5,180 nucleotides of DNA, taken from Bacteroidales bacterium UBA6248 (GTDB lineage: Bacteria; Bacteroidota; Bacteroidia; Bacteroidales; Lentimicrobiaceae). The stretch is from the NCBI GenBank assembly GCA_002441345.1, contig DJVU01000013.1, forward strand, positions 1 to 5,180, given 5' to 3'. A program made the position numbers and the translations under genes. Of the stretch, positions 1-5,180 are shown piece after piece. The notes under the pieces were generated by a model. That model saw only the letters and a list, made by a program, of their open reading frames with translations, did not search any database and was not told the DNA's origin. Position 1 is the stretch's first letter. Each line of letters begins with the position of its first letter.

Positions 1-1032
1 ATTCACGGCACGGGATACAGGCTGGTTCCCGAAGCACTCAAAGCATTCGGCTTTACCAGCATAAATCTTGTTAAAGAGCAGCAAACCCCTGACGGCAACT
101 TCCCTACCGTGCACTCTCCAAATCCCGAAGAGAAAGCTGCCATGGAGCTTGCCCTTAAGCTTGCAAAAAAAATCAATGCTGACCTTATTCTTGCAACCGA
201 TCCTGACGCCGACAGGGTTGGTATTGGGGTGAAAGATAACAACGACAACTTTATCCTTCTCAATGGAAACCAGTCGGCATCCCTGCTGATTTATTACCTG
301 ATCAGGCAATGGAAGCAAAAAGGCAAGCTCACCGGTAAGGAGTTCATCGCCAAAACCATTGTTACCTCTGAGCTGCTCAAAGAAATTGCCAACAGCCACG
401 GTGTTGAATCGTTTGATGTGCTTACAGGATTCAAATACATCGCTGAAATCATCCGCCGGTTTGAAGGCGAACGCACTTTTATTGGTGGCGGGGAAGAAAG
501 TTACGGATATCTGGTTGGAGATCAGGTTCGCGACAAAGATGCTGTTATGGCTTGTGCCATGCTGGCCGAAACTGCGGCATGGGCCAGAAATATGGGCATG
601 AGCATGTACGACCTGCTTATCAATATATACCATGAATACGGATTTTACCTTGAAGATCTGATTTCCATTACCAAAAAAGGCAAAGCCGGCGCTGAAGAAA
701 TCCAGCAAATGATGGATGGCTACCGCAGCAAGCCGCCACGCGAAATCAACGGCATTCCGGTAGAGCGCATCCGTGATTACAAGCTGCAGAAAGAAACCGA
801 TATGGAATCCGGTGCTGTAAGCTCCATTGATCTTCCAAAATCGGATGTACTTCAGTTTTTCCTCAGGGGCGGCAGCAAAATCACCGTTCGTCCCTCAGGT
901 ACGGAACCAAAGATAAAATTCTATTTCGGTGTCAGGGGCTCCCTATCCGACAAGGGACAGTTCGATGAAGTGAATGCTGCCATGCGAACCCAGCTCGAAG
1001 AAATGATTACTGCGATGAACCTCAGACAGTAA
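1..1032 (+). CDS. Phosphoglucomutase/phosphomannomutase family protein, 3' part (5' end outside window)
   Basis: This enzyme of the alpha-D-phosphohexomutase superfamily interconverts hexose 1- and 6-phosphates in the cytoplasm, feeding glycolysis and sugar-nucleotide synthesis. The frame is open from base 1 to the TAA at 1030-1032, giving 343 visible codons. The fragment opens with IHGTGYRLVPEAL, typical of the domain 2 region. The metal-binding loop DPDADR is at visible residues 67-72, the sugar-binding loop GEESYG at 164-169, and the C-terminal phosphate-binding loop RPSGTEPK at 297-304. All three are intact, so the protein is probably active. The N-terminal domain with the phosphoserine is off the left edge; family members of this type are usually about 550-600 residues. 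An internal GTG at 109 could be mistaken for a start, but conserved sequence continues upstream of it. Glucose versus mannose specificity cannot be settled from this part; the long insert-containing form resembles bacterial PGM2-like phospho-sugar mutases. Confidence 0.93.
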   Translation: MHGTGYRLVPEALKAFGFTSINLVKEQQTPDGNFPTVHSPNPEEKAAMELALKLAKKINADLILATDPDADRVGIGVKDNNDNFILLNGNQSASLLIYYLIRQWKQKGKLTGKEFIAKTIVTSELLKEIANSHGVESFDVLTGFKYIAEIIRRFEGERTFIGGGEESYGYLVGDQVRDKDAVMACAMLAETAAWARNMGMSMYDLLINIYHEYGFYLEDLISITKKGKAGAEEIQQMMDGYRSKPPREINGIPVERIRDYKLQKETDMESGAVSSIDLPKSDVLQFFLRGGSKITVRPSGTEPKIKFYFGVRGSLSDKGQFDEVNAAMRTQLEEMITAMNLRQ

Positions 1033-1037
1033 CAGAT

Positions 1038-1071
1038 AAAAAAAACAGGCGGGAATCCCGCCTGTTTTTTT
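1038..1071. terminator. Bidirectional intrinsic terminator between convergent genes
   Basis: A perfect GC-rich 9-bp stem, ACAGGCGGG (1045-1053) with CCCGCCTGT (1057-1065), closes on a three-base loop AAT. It is flanked by an A-run on the left (1038-1045) and a T-run on the right (1065-1071), so a U-tract follows the hairpin whichever strand is transcribed. It begins 5 nt after the mutase stop codon and ends 17 nt before the arcB stop codon. It should end both the plus-strand mutase transcript and the minus-strand arcC-arcB transcript. Confidence 0.93.
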
Positions 1072-1088
1072 ATAAAACACGTTTGGTA

Positions 1089-2090
1089 TCAGCACCCGAG
1101 AGTGGCAACCATCACGGCCTTTATGGTATGAAGCCTGTTTTCCGCTTCATCAAAAACAACCGACATTGGTGATTCGAATACATCATCGGTTACTTCCATG
1201 GCCTCAAGGCCGTATTTTTGGAATACATCCTCTCCGATAACGGTTTCCCTGTTATGGAATGCGGGGAGACAGTGCAGGAACTTAACGTTGGGATTTCCGG
1301 TTTTTTTCACCACATCCATATTAACCTGATATGGACTCAGCAGTTTGATACGCTCTGCCCAAACTTCTGCCGGTTCGCCCATCGATACCCAGACATCGGT
1401 ATACAGAAAATCAACGCCTTTTACGCCCTCTTCCACCGATTCGGTAAGGGTAATTTTTGCTCCTGTTTTTTTGGCGATTTCGCGGCACTGAGCAACTAGT
1501 GCTTCATCGGGCCAGCATGCCTTGGGAGCAGCGGCACGGAAGTCCATACCCATCTTGGCGGCTCCAACCATAAGCGAGTTGCCCATGTTGTTGCGGGCAT
1601 CGCCGAGGTAGCAGAACGATACATGATGCAGCGGCTTATCGGAATGCTCCATCATGGTAAGAAAATCGGCAAGAATCTGGGTGGGGTGAAACTCATTGGT
1701 TAAACCATTCCAAACCGGAACACCGGCGTATTTGCCAAGTTCTTCAACGATATACTGACCGTAGCCGCGGTATTCGATGCCATCGTACATGCGTCCGAGA
1801 ACCCTGGCCGTATCTTTCATCGATTCCTTTTTGCCCATCTGCGATCCGGAAGGGCCAAGGTAGGTAACGTGTGCGCCCTGATCCAGAGCAGCTACTTCAA
1901 AGGCACAACGAGTTCTGGTTGAATCCTTTTCAAAAAGAAGAACGATGTTCTTTCCTTTCAGACGGGGCTGCTCGGTGCCTGCATATTTTGCCTTTTTCAG
2001 ATCAGCCGAAAGCTGAAGCAGATGTTTAATCTCCTGAGGGGTAAAATCCAGAAGTTTGAGAAAATTCCTGTTTCTTAAGTTAAAAGCCAT
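1089..2090 (-). CDS. arcB: Ornithine carbamoyltransferase, catabolic (ArcB) type
   Basis: This cytoplasmic enzyme interconverts ornithine plus carbamoyl phosphate with citrulline plus phosphate; beside a carbamate kinase it most likely runs toward phosphorolysis of citrulline. The 333 residues match the usual family length. The carbamoyl-phosphate motif STRTR is at 57-61, FHPTQ at 134-138, the DARNNMGN segment at 164-171, the ornithine-binding SMG loop in DVWVSMGE at 232-239, and the catalytic HCLPAFH at 273-279. Stretches such as EHSDKPLHHVSF, SMGEPAEVWAERI and DDVFESP read more like Pseudomonas ArcB than a distant family member (comparison from memory). The SMG loop argues against putrescine, N-acetylornithine or N-succinylornithine carbamoyltransferases. 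The ATG at 2088-2090 gives the standard N-terminus (FLKLLDFTPQEI follows). There is no clear Shine-Dalgarno and no good -7 box in the 37 nt between arcC and this start, so it is probably co-transcribed behind arcC. An anabolic ArgF role is possible but less likely. Confidence 0.95.
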   Translation of the reverse strand: MAFNLRNRNFLKLLDFTPQEIKHLLQLSADLKKAKYAGTEQPRLKGKNIVLLFEKDSTRTRCAFEVAALDQGAHVTYLGPSGSQMGKKESMKDTARVLGRMYDGIEYRGYGQYIVEELGKYAGVPVWNGLTNEFHPTQILADFLTMMEHSDKPLHHVSFCYLGDARNNMGNSLMVGAAKMGMDFRAAAPKACWPDEALVAQCREIAKKTGAKITLTESVEEGVKGVDFLYTDVWVSMGEPAEVWAERIKLLSPYQVNMDVVKKTGNPNVKFLHCLPAFHNRETVIGEDVFQKYGLEAMEVTDDVFESPMSVVFDEAENRLHTIKAVMVATLGC

Positions 2091-2127
2091 GACAATGATG
2101 ATTTTAATGTTTATACTTTCAAAAAAA

Positions 2128-3072
2128 TTAAACGATTACGATACGCGTTCCCCCGTTGTCGATACCCAGTTTGTCGGCACTTGTGATGATGGCATCCTTA
2201 CCACTGCCTTCCACAAAACCGATTGCAGCCCTGATCTTCGGAGCCATACTACCTTCTGCAAACTGACCTTCAGACAGATACCTTTTCGCTTCGGCAATCG
2301 TCATACGGTCAAGAGCTTTTTCCTGAGGCGTATTGTAGTTGATACACACCTTTGGCACGTCGGTCAGCACAAAGAACTTATCGGCGCGAATGTGAACTGC
2401 CAGCAGCGATGAGGCCAGATCTTTATCGATAACGGCATCAATACCCTGCAGTTTATTTTCTTCAATATAGAAGGCAGGAATTCCGCCACCGCCCACAGCA
2501 ATGACAATTTGTCCGGCCCGAGCAAGCGATTCAATCGACTTCTGATTGTTAATAACAAGGGGTTTGGGACTGGCTACGACCTTACGGTATCCCCTTCCTC
2601 TGGGATCTGCAGCAAACACGGATCCTGTTTCGGCAGTGATTGCCTCCGCCTCTTCCCTGGTGTAATAAGGTCCAACCGGCTTAGTCGGGTTGCTGAATGC
2701 GGGATCGTCCTTATCTACAAGCACCTGAGTTATAATGGAAATGATATCCCTGTCAAGGTCGTTGGCCATCATCACATTGCGCAACTGCTGTTCGATGATG
2801 TAACCTATAAAGCCCTGTGAATAAGCAACTGCTATATCAAGCGGCATATCGGGCAGTCCGTACATTTTATGTCCTGCCGTATTGGCAAGCAGGATGTTTC
2901 CGACCTGGGGGCCGTTCCCGTGGGTGATAACAAGATTGTAGTCTGACCGGATAAGGGTAAGCAGGCGTTCAGCAGTTTCGTAAACATTGCGTTCCTGATC
3001 GTCGATGGTCCCTTTCTGGTCGCTCCTGAGCAAAGCATTTCCACCTAATGCAACAACAGCTAATTTATTCAT
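2128..3072 (-). CDS. arcC: Carbamate kinase
   Basis: Carbamate kinase transfers the phosphate of carbamoyl phosphate to ADP, giving ATP and carbamate, which breaks down to ammonia and CO2. It is the energy-yielding step of citrulline or arginine fermentation. The 314 residues match the family length and belong to the amino acid kinase fold. Visible motifs are ALGGNAL at 8-14, HGNGPQVG at 51-58, AYSQGFIGYI at 83-92, PTKPVGPYY at 129-137 (the family's active-site lysine is in this segment), GGGGIPA at 194-200, DKDLAS at 216-221, TDV at 237-239 and GSMAPKI at 274-280. Nothing is missing. The start at 3070-3072 gives the canonical N-terminus MNKLAVVALGGNA. Upstream bases lack a Shine-Dalgarno, as is common in Bacteroidota. 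It is the promoter-proximal gene of the pair with arcB, the reverse of the classical arcABC order. A good promoter and a palindrome lie just upstream (3098-3127). Confidence 0.97.
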   Translation of the reverse strand: MNKLAVVALGGNALLRSDQKGTIDDQERNVYETAERLLTLIRSDYNLVITHGNGPQVGNILLANTAGHKMYGLPDMPLDIAVAYSQGFIGYIIEQQLRNVMMANDLDRDIISIITQVLVDKDDPAFSNPTKPVGPYYTREEAEAITAETGSVFAADPRGRGYRKVVASPKPLVINNQKSIESLARAGQIVIAVGGGGIPAFYIEENKLQGIDAVIDKDLASSLLAVHIRADKFFVLTDVPKVCINYNTPQEKALDRMTIAEAKRYLSEGQFAEGSMAPKIRAAIGFVEGSGKDAIITSADKLGIDNGGTRIVIV

Positions 3073-3097
3073 AAAGTCAGATTGGATTAATTTGAAG

Positions 3098-3127
3098 CAA
3101 AAGTAATTACTTTTTGGTGATTGGCAA
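3098..3127 (-). promoter_or_regulatory. Bacteroidetes-type promoter of arcC-arcB
   Basis: Read on the minus strand, TACTTTTG (3105-3098) matches the Bacteroidetes -7 consensus TAnnTTTG exactly. A TTG (3127-3125), the core of the -33 element, lies 19 nt upstream of it, the spacing expected for this promoter class. Transcription would start near 3090-3094, giving a leader of about 20 nt before the arcC ATG. This is the only promoter in the window with both elements clear. Confidence 0.65.
3099..3114. repeat. Perfect 16-bp palindrome overlapping the arcC promoter (candidate operator)
   Basis: AAAAGTAATTACTTTT is identical to its own reverse complement over all 16 bases, with its centre between 3106 and 3107. 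It covers nearly all of the arcC -7 element and the adjacent spacer. A dimeric regulator bound there would block RNA polymerase, so a repressor operator is the simplest reading. The regulator is unknown and the site does not resemble an ArgR box. The site is AT-rich, so chance is more likely than for a mixed sequence of the same length. Confidence 0.5.
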
Positions 3128-3140
3128 GCCCTCCCGGTTT

Positions 3141-3173
3141 TTCTAAATCAAACTATATTAGAACGTTAAACGT
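3141..3173. repeat. Two adjoining short inverted repeats in the divergent intergenic region
   Basis: TTCTAA (3141-3146) and TTAGAA (3158-3163) form 6-bp arms around an 11-base spacer. Directly adjoining, ACGTT-A-AACGT (3163-3173) forms a 5-1-5 palindrome. Both lie upstream of the arcC -33 element and about 105-135 bp before the permease -7 box, where an activator could bind. The 217-bp intergenic region 3073-3289 otherwise shows only the two promoters and the 16-bp palindrome. The arms are short and may be chance. Confidence 0.25.
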
Positions 3174-3277
3174 AAAAAGGCAGGTGAACCCGAACCGGAA
3201 TTACAACATACTGGATCTCACAGGATAAAGAAACTCGAGCTGCCGACTTTAAGCGAGCGGAGCATTGTGCCATTCAT

Positions 3278-3285
3278 TACCTTTG
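3278..3285 (+). promoter_or_regulatory. Candidate -7 promoter box of the EamA permease gene
   Basis: TACCTTTG matches TAnnTTTG exactly and ends only 4 nt before the ATG at 3290. If used, transcription would begin at or next to the start codon, so the mRNA would be leaderless or nearly so. No TTG is found 19-21 nt upstream, so the -33 element is weak or absent. Chance occurrence cannot be excluded for this site alone. Confidence 0.5.
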
Positions 3286-3289
3286 CGGG

Positions 3290-4213
3290 ATGAAAGACAA
3301 CCGGAAAGCACTGTTTTTTGCCATTGCAACCGTTTTGCTTTGGTCGACTGTAGGCTCAGCTTTCAAGCTGACGCTCGGATACCTCACATACGCTCAAACG
3401 CTCCTTTATGCCAGCTTTACCTCCTGTGTAGTGCTGCTTATCCTGTTGATTGCCAATGGCCGCATAAAAAATATGCACCACACCAGCATAGGTGCCATTG
3501 CCCGGTCGGCACTGATGGGCTTAATAAATCCCTTTGCCTATTATCTTATTCTGCTTAAGGCCTATTCTATTTTGCAGGCTCAGGAAGCAGTTGCTCTCAA
3601 TTATATCTGGCCCATGATTCTGGTATTGCTCTCGGTTCCGGTGCTGAAGCAGAAAATCACCTGGATGAGTCTGATAGCTCTGCTGATCAGCTTTACAGGA
3701 ACCCTCGTGATTGCTACCAGTGGTCGCATTGGCACGCTTGATTTCTCCAATCCCCTTGGGGTTGGATTAGCCTTATCCAGTGCATTTTTCTGGGCAGTGT
3801 ACTGGCTTCTTAACCTTCGCGACAAGCGCGAGGAAACCGAAAAACTGTTTTTGAATTTTTTATTCGGATTTGTCTATACCCTTCTGTTTGTGCTTGCCAC
3901 GGGCGATTTTGTACTGCCAGGCATTAAAGGAGGAATTGGCGCCGCATACATAGGACTGTTTGAAATGGGAATTACATTCGTTCTTTGGCTGAAAGCACTG
4001 AAATATGCCGAAAATACGGCCCGGGTAAGCAATCTTGTTTACCTCTCCCCTTTTCTGTCGCTGATTCTGGTTTCTGTGCTGGTGGGTGAAAAAATCATGC
4101 TTTCCACCATAGCAGGACTAAGCCTGATAATTGGCGGAATATTACTGCAGCATTTCACGAAAAAACTGTTCGGAAGGACACGAAAGTCAAATGTAGCGGC
4201 TGACAGCCTTTAA
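3290..4213 (+). CDS. EamA/DMT-family transporter (ten predicted membrane helices)
   Basis: This is an inner-membrane permease of the drug/metabolite transporter superfamily, whose members typically export or exchange amino acids, nucleosides or other small metabolites; the substrate here is unknown. The 307 residues fit the family size and its two EamA repeats. Hydrophobic segments run at roughly 7-29, 34-56, 69-90, 97-118, 123-143, 155-176, 187-204, 213-234, 244-264 and 270-289. Family-like features include WSTVGSAFK at 18-26 at the end of helix 1, AVALNYIWPMILVL at 100-113, and LSPFLSLILVSVLVGEKI at 252-269 in the second repeat. A short basic tail, KKLFGRTRKS, follows the last helix and fits the cytoplasmic side. 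The ATG at 3290 is preferred because the hydrophobic part begins six residues later and a -7 box lies just upstream. The gene is divergent from arcC-arcB, so a role in exporting a product of that pathway is possible but unproven. Its last 27 bp overlap the convergent response regulator gene. Confidence 0.88.
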   Translation: MKDNRKALFFAIATVLLWSTVGSAFKLTLGYLTYAQTLLYASFTSCVVLLILLIANGRIKNMHHTSIGAIARSALMGLINPFAYYLILLKAYSILQAQEAVALNYIWPMILVLLSVPVLKQKITWMSLIALLISFTGTLVIATSGRIGTLDFSNPLGVGLALSSAFFWAVYWLLNLRDKREETEKLFLNFLFGFVYTLLFVLATGDFVLPGIKGGIGAAYIGLFEMGITFVLWLKALKYAENTARVSNLVYLSPFLSLILVSVLVGEKIMLSTIAGLSLIIGGILLQHFTKKLFGRTRKSNVAADSL

Positions 4214-4594
4214 AAGTTCTGAAGGACGTATCGGCTTGGCAAGGTATGCATCGCATCCTGCTTCTTTGCTCTTTTCCTGCTCGCCTTTCATGGCAAAGGC
4301 AGTCTGCGCTATAACCGGAAGATCCGGTCTGCGTTTTTTCAGCTCCCGTGTAACTCCGTACCCGTCGAGATTCACCAGCCTTATATCCATCAACACCAGA
4401 TCTATCTGCTGCTGACTGTTTATCAGCTCCAGAGCCTCTTCACCGGTTCGTGCCCACAAAAGCTCAGCTCCCGATTTACTCAGGGCAGCTGCAAGAAACT
4501 GATAATTGGATTCAACGTCTTCTACAATCAGAATCACCTTACCAGCCCAACGGTTAATGGAAGCAGCAATAGTATCAATAATTTGATTTTCCAT
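4187..4594 (-). CDS. Single-domain response regulator (receiver/CheY-like)
   Basis: This is a 135-residue stand-alone receiver domain that would accept a phosphate from a histidine kinase and act by protein contact, since there is no DNA-binding or enzymatic output domain. After a 16-residue leader the domain begins at about residue 18 (GKVILIVEDVESNY). The acidic pair is E25-D26, the phosphoacceptor is D70 in DLVLMDIR (65-72), the conserved Thr is T98 in IAQTAFAM (95-102), and the Lys is K120 in LAKPI (118-122). The loop after the phosphoacceptor reads RLVNLDGYG where most receivers have a Met-Pro pair. The frame is open further upstream to an ATG at 4711, but that stretch is low in family-like sequence, would lie across the gene's own candidate promoter, and the ATG at 4592-4594 follows AAAAAGG, a weak Shine-Dalgarno. 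No kinase is adjacent, so the partner is unknown. The 3' end overlaps the convergent permease gene. Confidence 0.9.
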   Translation of the reverse strand: MENQIIDTIAASINRWAGKVILIVEDVESNYQFLAAALSKSGAELLWARTGEEALELINSQQQIDLVLMDIRLVNLDGYGVTRELKKRRPDLPVIAQTAFAMKGEQEKSKEAGCDAYLAKPIRPSELLKAVSRYI

Positions 4595-4658
4595 CCTTTT
4601 TGCAGATCGATGTGTTTGTAGATTGTGCCGGACATCCTGCTTCAATAATACTTCCCGC

Positions 4659-4668
4659 TGCGGCCGCA
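4659..4668. repeat. Perfect 10-bp GC palindrome at the expected response-regulator transcription start
   Basis: TGCGGCCGCA is self-complementary and directly adjoins the downstream edge of the regulator gene's -7 box (minus strand). The predicted transcription start falls inside it. It could be an operator or simply a chance GC-rich palindrome; it stands out because the surrounding bases are AT-rich. Confidence 0.25.
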
Positions 4669-4676
4669 CAAAGGTA
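4669..4676 (-). promoter_or_regulatory. Candidate -7 promoter box of the response regulator gene
   Basis: On the minus strand the bases read TACCTTTG (4676-4669), an exact match to TAnnTTTG. Transcription would start near 4662, leaving a leader of roughly 65-70 nt before the ATG at 4594. No TTG is seen at the -33 distance. The position supports the short start for the regulator, because the longer alternative at 4711 would begin upstream of this promoter. Confidence 0.5.
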
Positions 4677-4812
4677 TAACTTTTTAGACCGAATCTGTCA
4701 TCATCAGGCATTCGAAGCTCCTAATGCAGTCAGGAATAAGAAAAAAGGAACACCTGCATTCCGGCCACCGGGCCCTAAGCCGTTCTGCCCGAGCGTGTGT
4801 GCAACAATTGAC

Positions 4813-4820
4813 TATCTTTG
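4813..4820 (+). promoter_or_regulatory. Candidate -7 promoter box of the mtaB-like gene
   Basis: TATCTTTG matches TAnnTTTG exactly and is followed by only 5 nt (CATCA) before the ATG at 4826. As with the permease gene this implies a leaderless or nearly leaderless mRNA. No TTG lies 19-21 nt upstream. The rest of the 231-bp gap 4595-4825 shows only the divergent regulator promoter and its palindrome. Confidence 0.5.
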
Positions 4821-4825
4821 CATCA

Positions 4826-5180
4826 ATGAAGAAAAAAATTGCCTTTCAAACGTTTGGCTGTAAACTCAACTTTGCCGAAACCTCTGCCATAGCCCGCAAA
4901 TTCCCGGAAACGGAATACGAAACCGTTGCATTCGGCGACAGTGCCGACTATTACGTGATACACTCCTGCACCGTTACCGGACATGCCGAAAAAAAAACCC
5001 GTGCTGCAATCCGCCAGGCAATGCGGAAAAATCCCGAAGCATCGGTAGCCGTTATCGGCTGCTATTCGCAACTCCGACCCGAAGAAATCCGCAAAATCAG
5101 AGGCGTTGAAATCGTTCTTGGAAACAACGACAAATACCGTCTGCCTGAGTATATTGATACGCTTGGCAAGCAGAAAACTA
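4826..5180 (+). CDS. mtaB: tRNA methylthiotransferase, MtaB-like, N-terminal part (3' end outside window)
   Basis: MtaB is a radical-SAM enzyme that adds a methylthio group to N6-threonylcarbamoyladenosine at position 37 of certain tRNAs, supporting accurate decoding. The 118 visible codons cover the N-terminal UPF0004 domain. It starts MKKKIAFQTFGCKLNFAE, and the three cysteines that hold the auxiliary 4Fe-4S cluster are C12 (FGCKLN), C48 (SCTVT) and C79 (GCYSQ). The EKKTRAAIRQA segment at 55-65 and RGVEIVLGN at 92-100 are also family-like. The radical-SAM and TRAM domains would lie past the right edge; the full protein is usually about 420-450 residues. The GCKLN and GCYSQL forms fit MtaB better than MiaB or RimO (from memory), but the family members are close and the defining C-terminal part is not seen. 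The ATG at 4826 is chosen because family sequence begins directly after it. Confidence 0.88.
   Translation, partial: MKKKIAFQTFGCKLNFAETSAIARKFPETEYETVAFGDSADYYVIHSCTVTGHAEKKTRAAIRQAMRKNPEASVAVIGCYSQLRPEEIRKIRGVEIVLGNNDKYRLPEYIDTLGKQKT

Noticed and set aside
109..111. GTG at 109 as the start of the sugar-phosphate mutase gene
   Set aside because: Conserved mutase sequence (IHGTGYRLVPEAL) continues in frame upstream to base 1, so the gene simply runs off the left edge.
2056..2412. Plus-strand open frame of 118 codons across the arcB/arcC junction
   Set aside because: It is antisense to two clear genes, has no recognisable motif and no promoter or ribosome binding site.
1089..3072. Reading the pair as a putrescine carbamoyltransferase (agmatine deiminase) system or a YgeW-YqeA-like pair
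   Set aside because: The SMG ornithine loop and ArcB-like sequence point to a genuine OTC; no agmatine deiminase or purine-catabolism gene is nearby.
3073..3289. Riboswitch or structured leader in the divergent intergenic region
   Set aside because: Both predicted leaders are too short (about 20 nt and close to zero), and I see no aptamer-like fold or terminator/antiterminator pair.
3265..3558. Plus-strand open frame of 97 codons overlapping the start of the permease
   Set aside because: It is a shifted frame of the permease gene; its composition is rich in Cys, His and Pro with no domain, and the permease frame is clearly the coding one.
4595..4711. N-terminal extension of the response regulator to an ATG at 4711, adding 39 residues
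   Set aside because: The extra residues look unlike any receiver leader, a candidate -7 box lies within the extension, and the ATG at 4594 has a weak AAAAAGG upstream.
4769..4793. Weak inverted repeat CGGGC...GCCCG upstream of the mtaB-like gene
   Set aside because: Only five base pairs around a 13-15 base loop and no T-run, so not distinguishable from chance in a GC-rich patch.
4600..4863. Plus-strand open frame of 87 codons across the regulator/mtaB promoter region
   Set aside because: It runs through two promoter boxes and into mtaB in another frame, and shows no protein family signal.

Overview
The window looks like ordinary chromosomal DNA from a member of the Bacteroidota. Three things suggest this. 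Promoter-like sites upstream of the genes match the Bacteroidetes -7 consensus TAnnTTTG. No gene has a strong Shine-Dalgarno sequence. The stand-alone receiver and the MtaB-like protein have the residue style I associate with that phylum. Base composition is moderate and looks even along the window. I see no mobile element, CRISPR array, rRNA or tRNA. An order-level guess (Bacteroidales/Marinilabiliales-like) would be inference only.

Layout. Bases 1-1032 (+) are the 3' part of a phosphoglucomutase/phosphomannomutase-family gene. It converges on a two-gene minus-strand operon, and one symmetric hairpin (1038-1071) lies between the two 3' ends and can serve both. The operon reads arcC (carbamate kinase, 2128-3072) then arcB (catabolic-type ornithine carbamoyltransferase, 1089-2090). 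Bases 3073-3289 are a divergent intergenic region with a well-formed arcC promoter, a perfect 16-bp palindrome lying on that promoter, and further inverted repeats. On the plus strand follows a ten-helix EamA/DMT-family permease (3290-4213). Its 3' end overlaps by 27 bp a convergent minus-strand gene for a small single-domain response regulator (4187-4594). Bases 4595-4825 hold the divergent promoters of that regulator and of an MtaB-like tRNA methylthiotransferase that runs off the right edge (4826-5180).

How the genes work together. ArcB and ArcC together would convert citrulline plus phosphate to ornithine, ammonia and CO2 with net synthesis of one ATP, the lower half of the arginine deiminase route. 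No arginine deiminase (arcA) or arginine/ornithine antiporter (arcD) is in the window, so citrulline or carbamoyl phosphate must come from elsewhere. The other genes look like independent units: sugar-phosphate metabolism, small-metabolite transport, signalling and tRNA modification.

No clearly new multi-gene system is visible. The most useful leads are the palindrome on the arcC promoter, the ArcB-type OTC in a phylum that typically makes arginine through a succinylornithine enzyme, and two plus-strand genes whose -7 boxes sit only 4-5 nt before the ATG, which predicts leaderless or nearly leaderless mRNAs.
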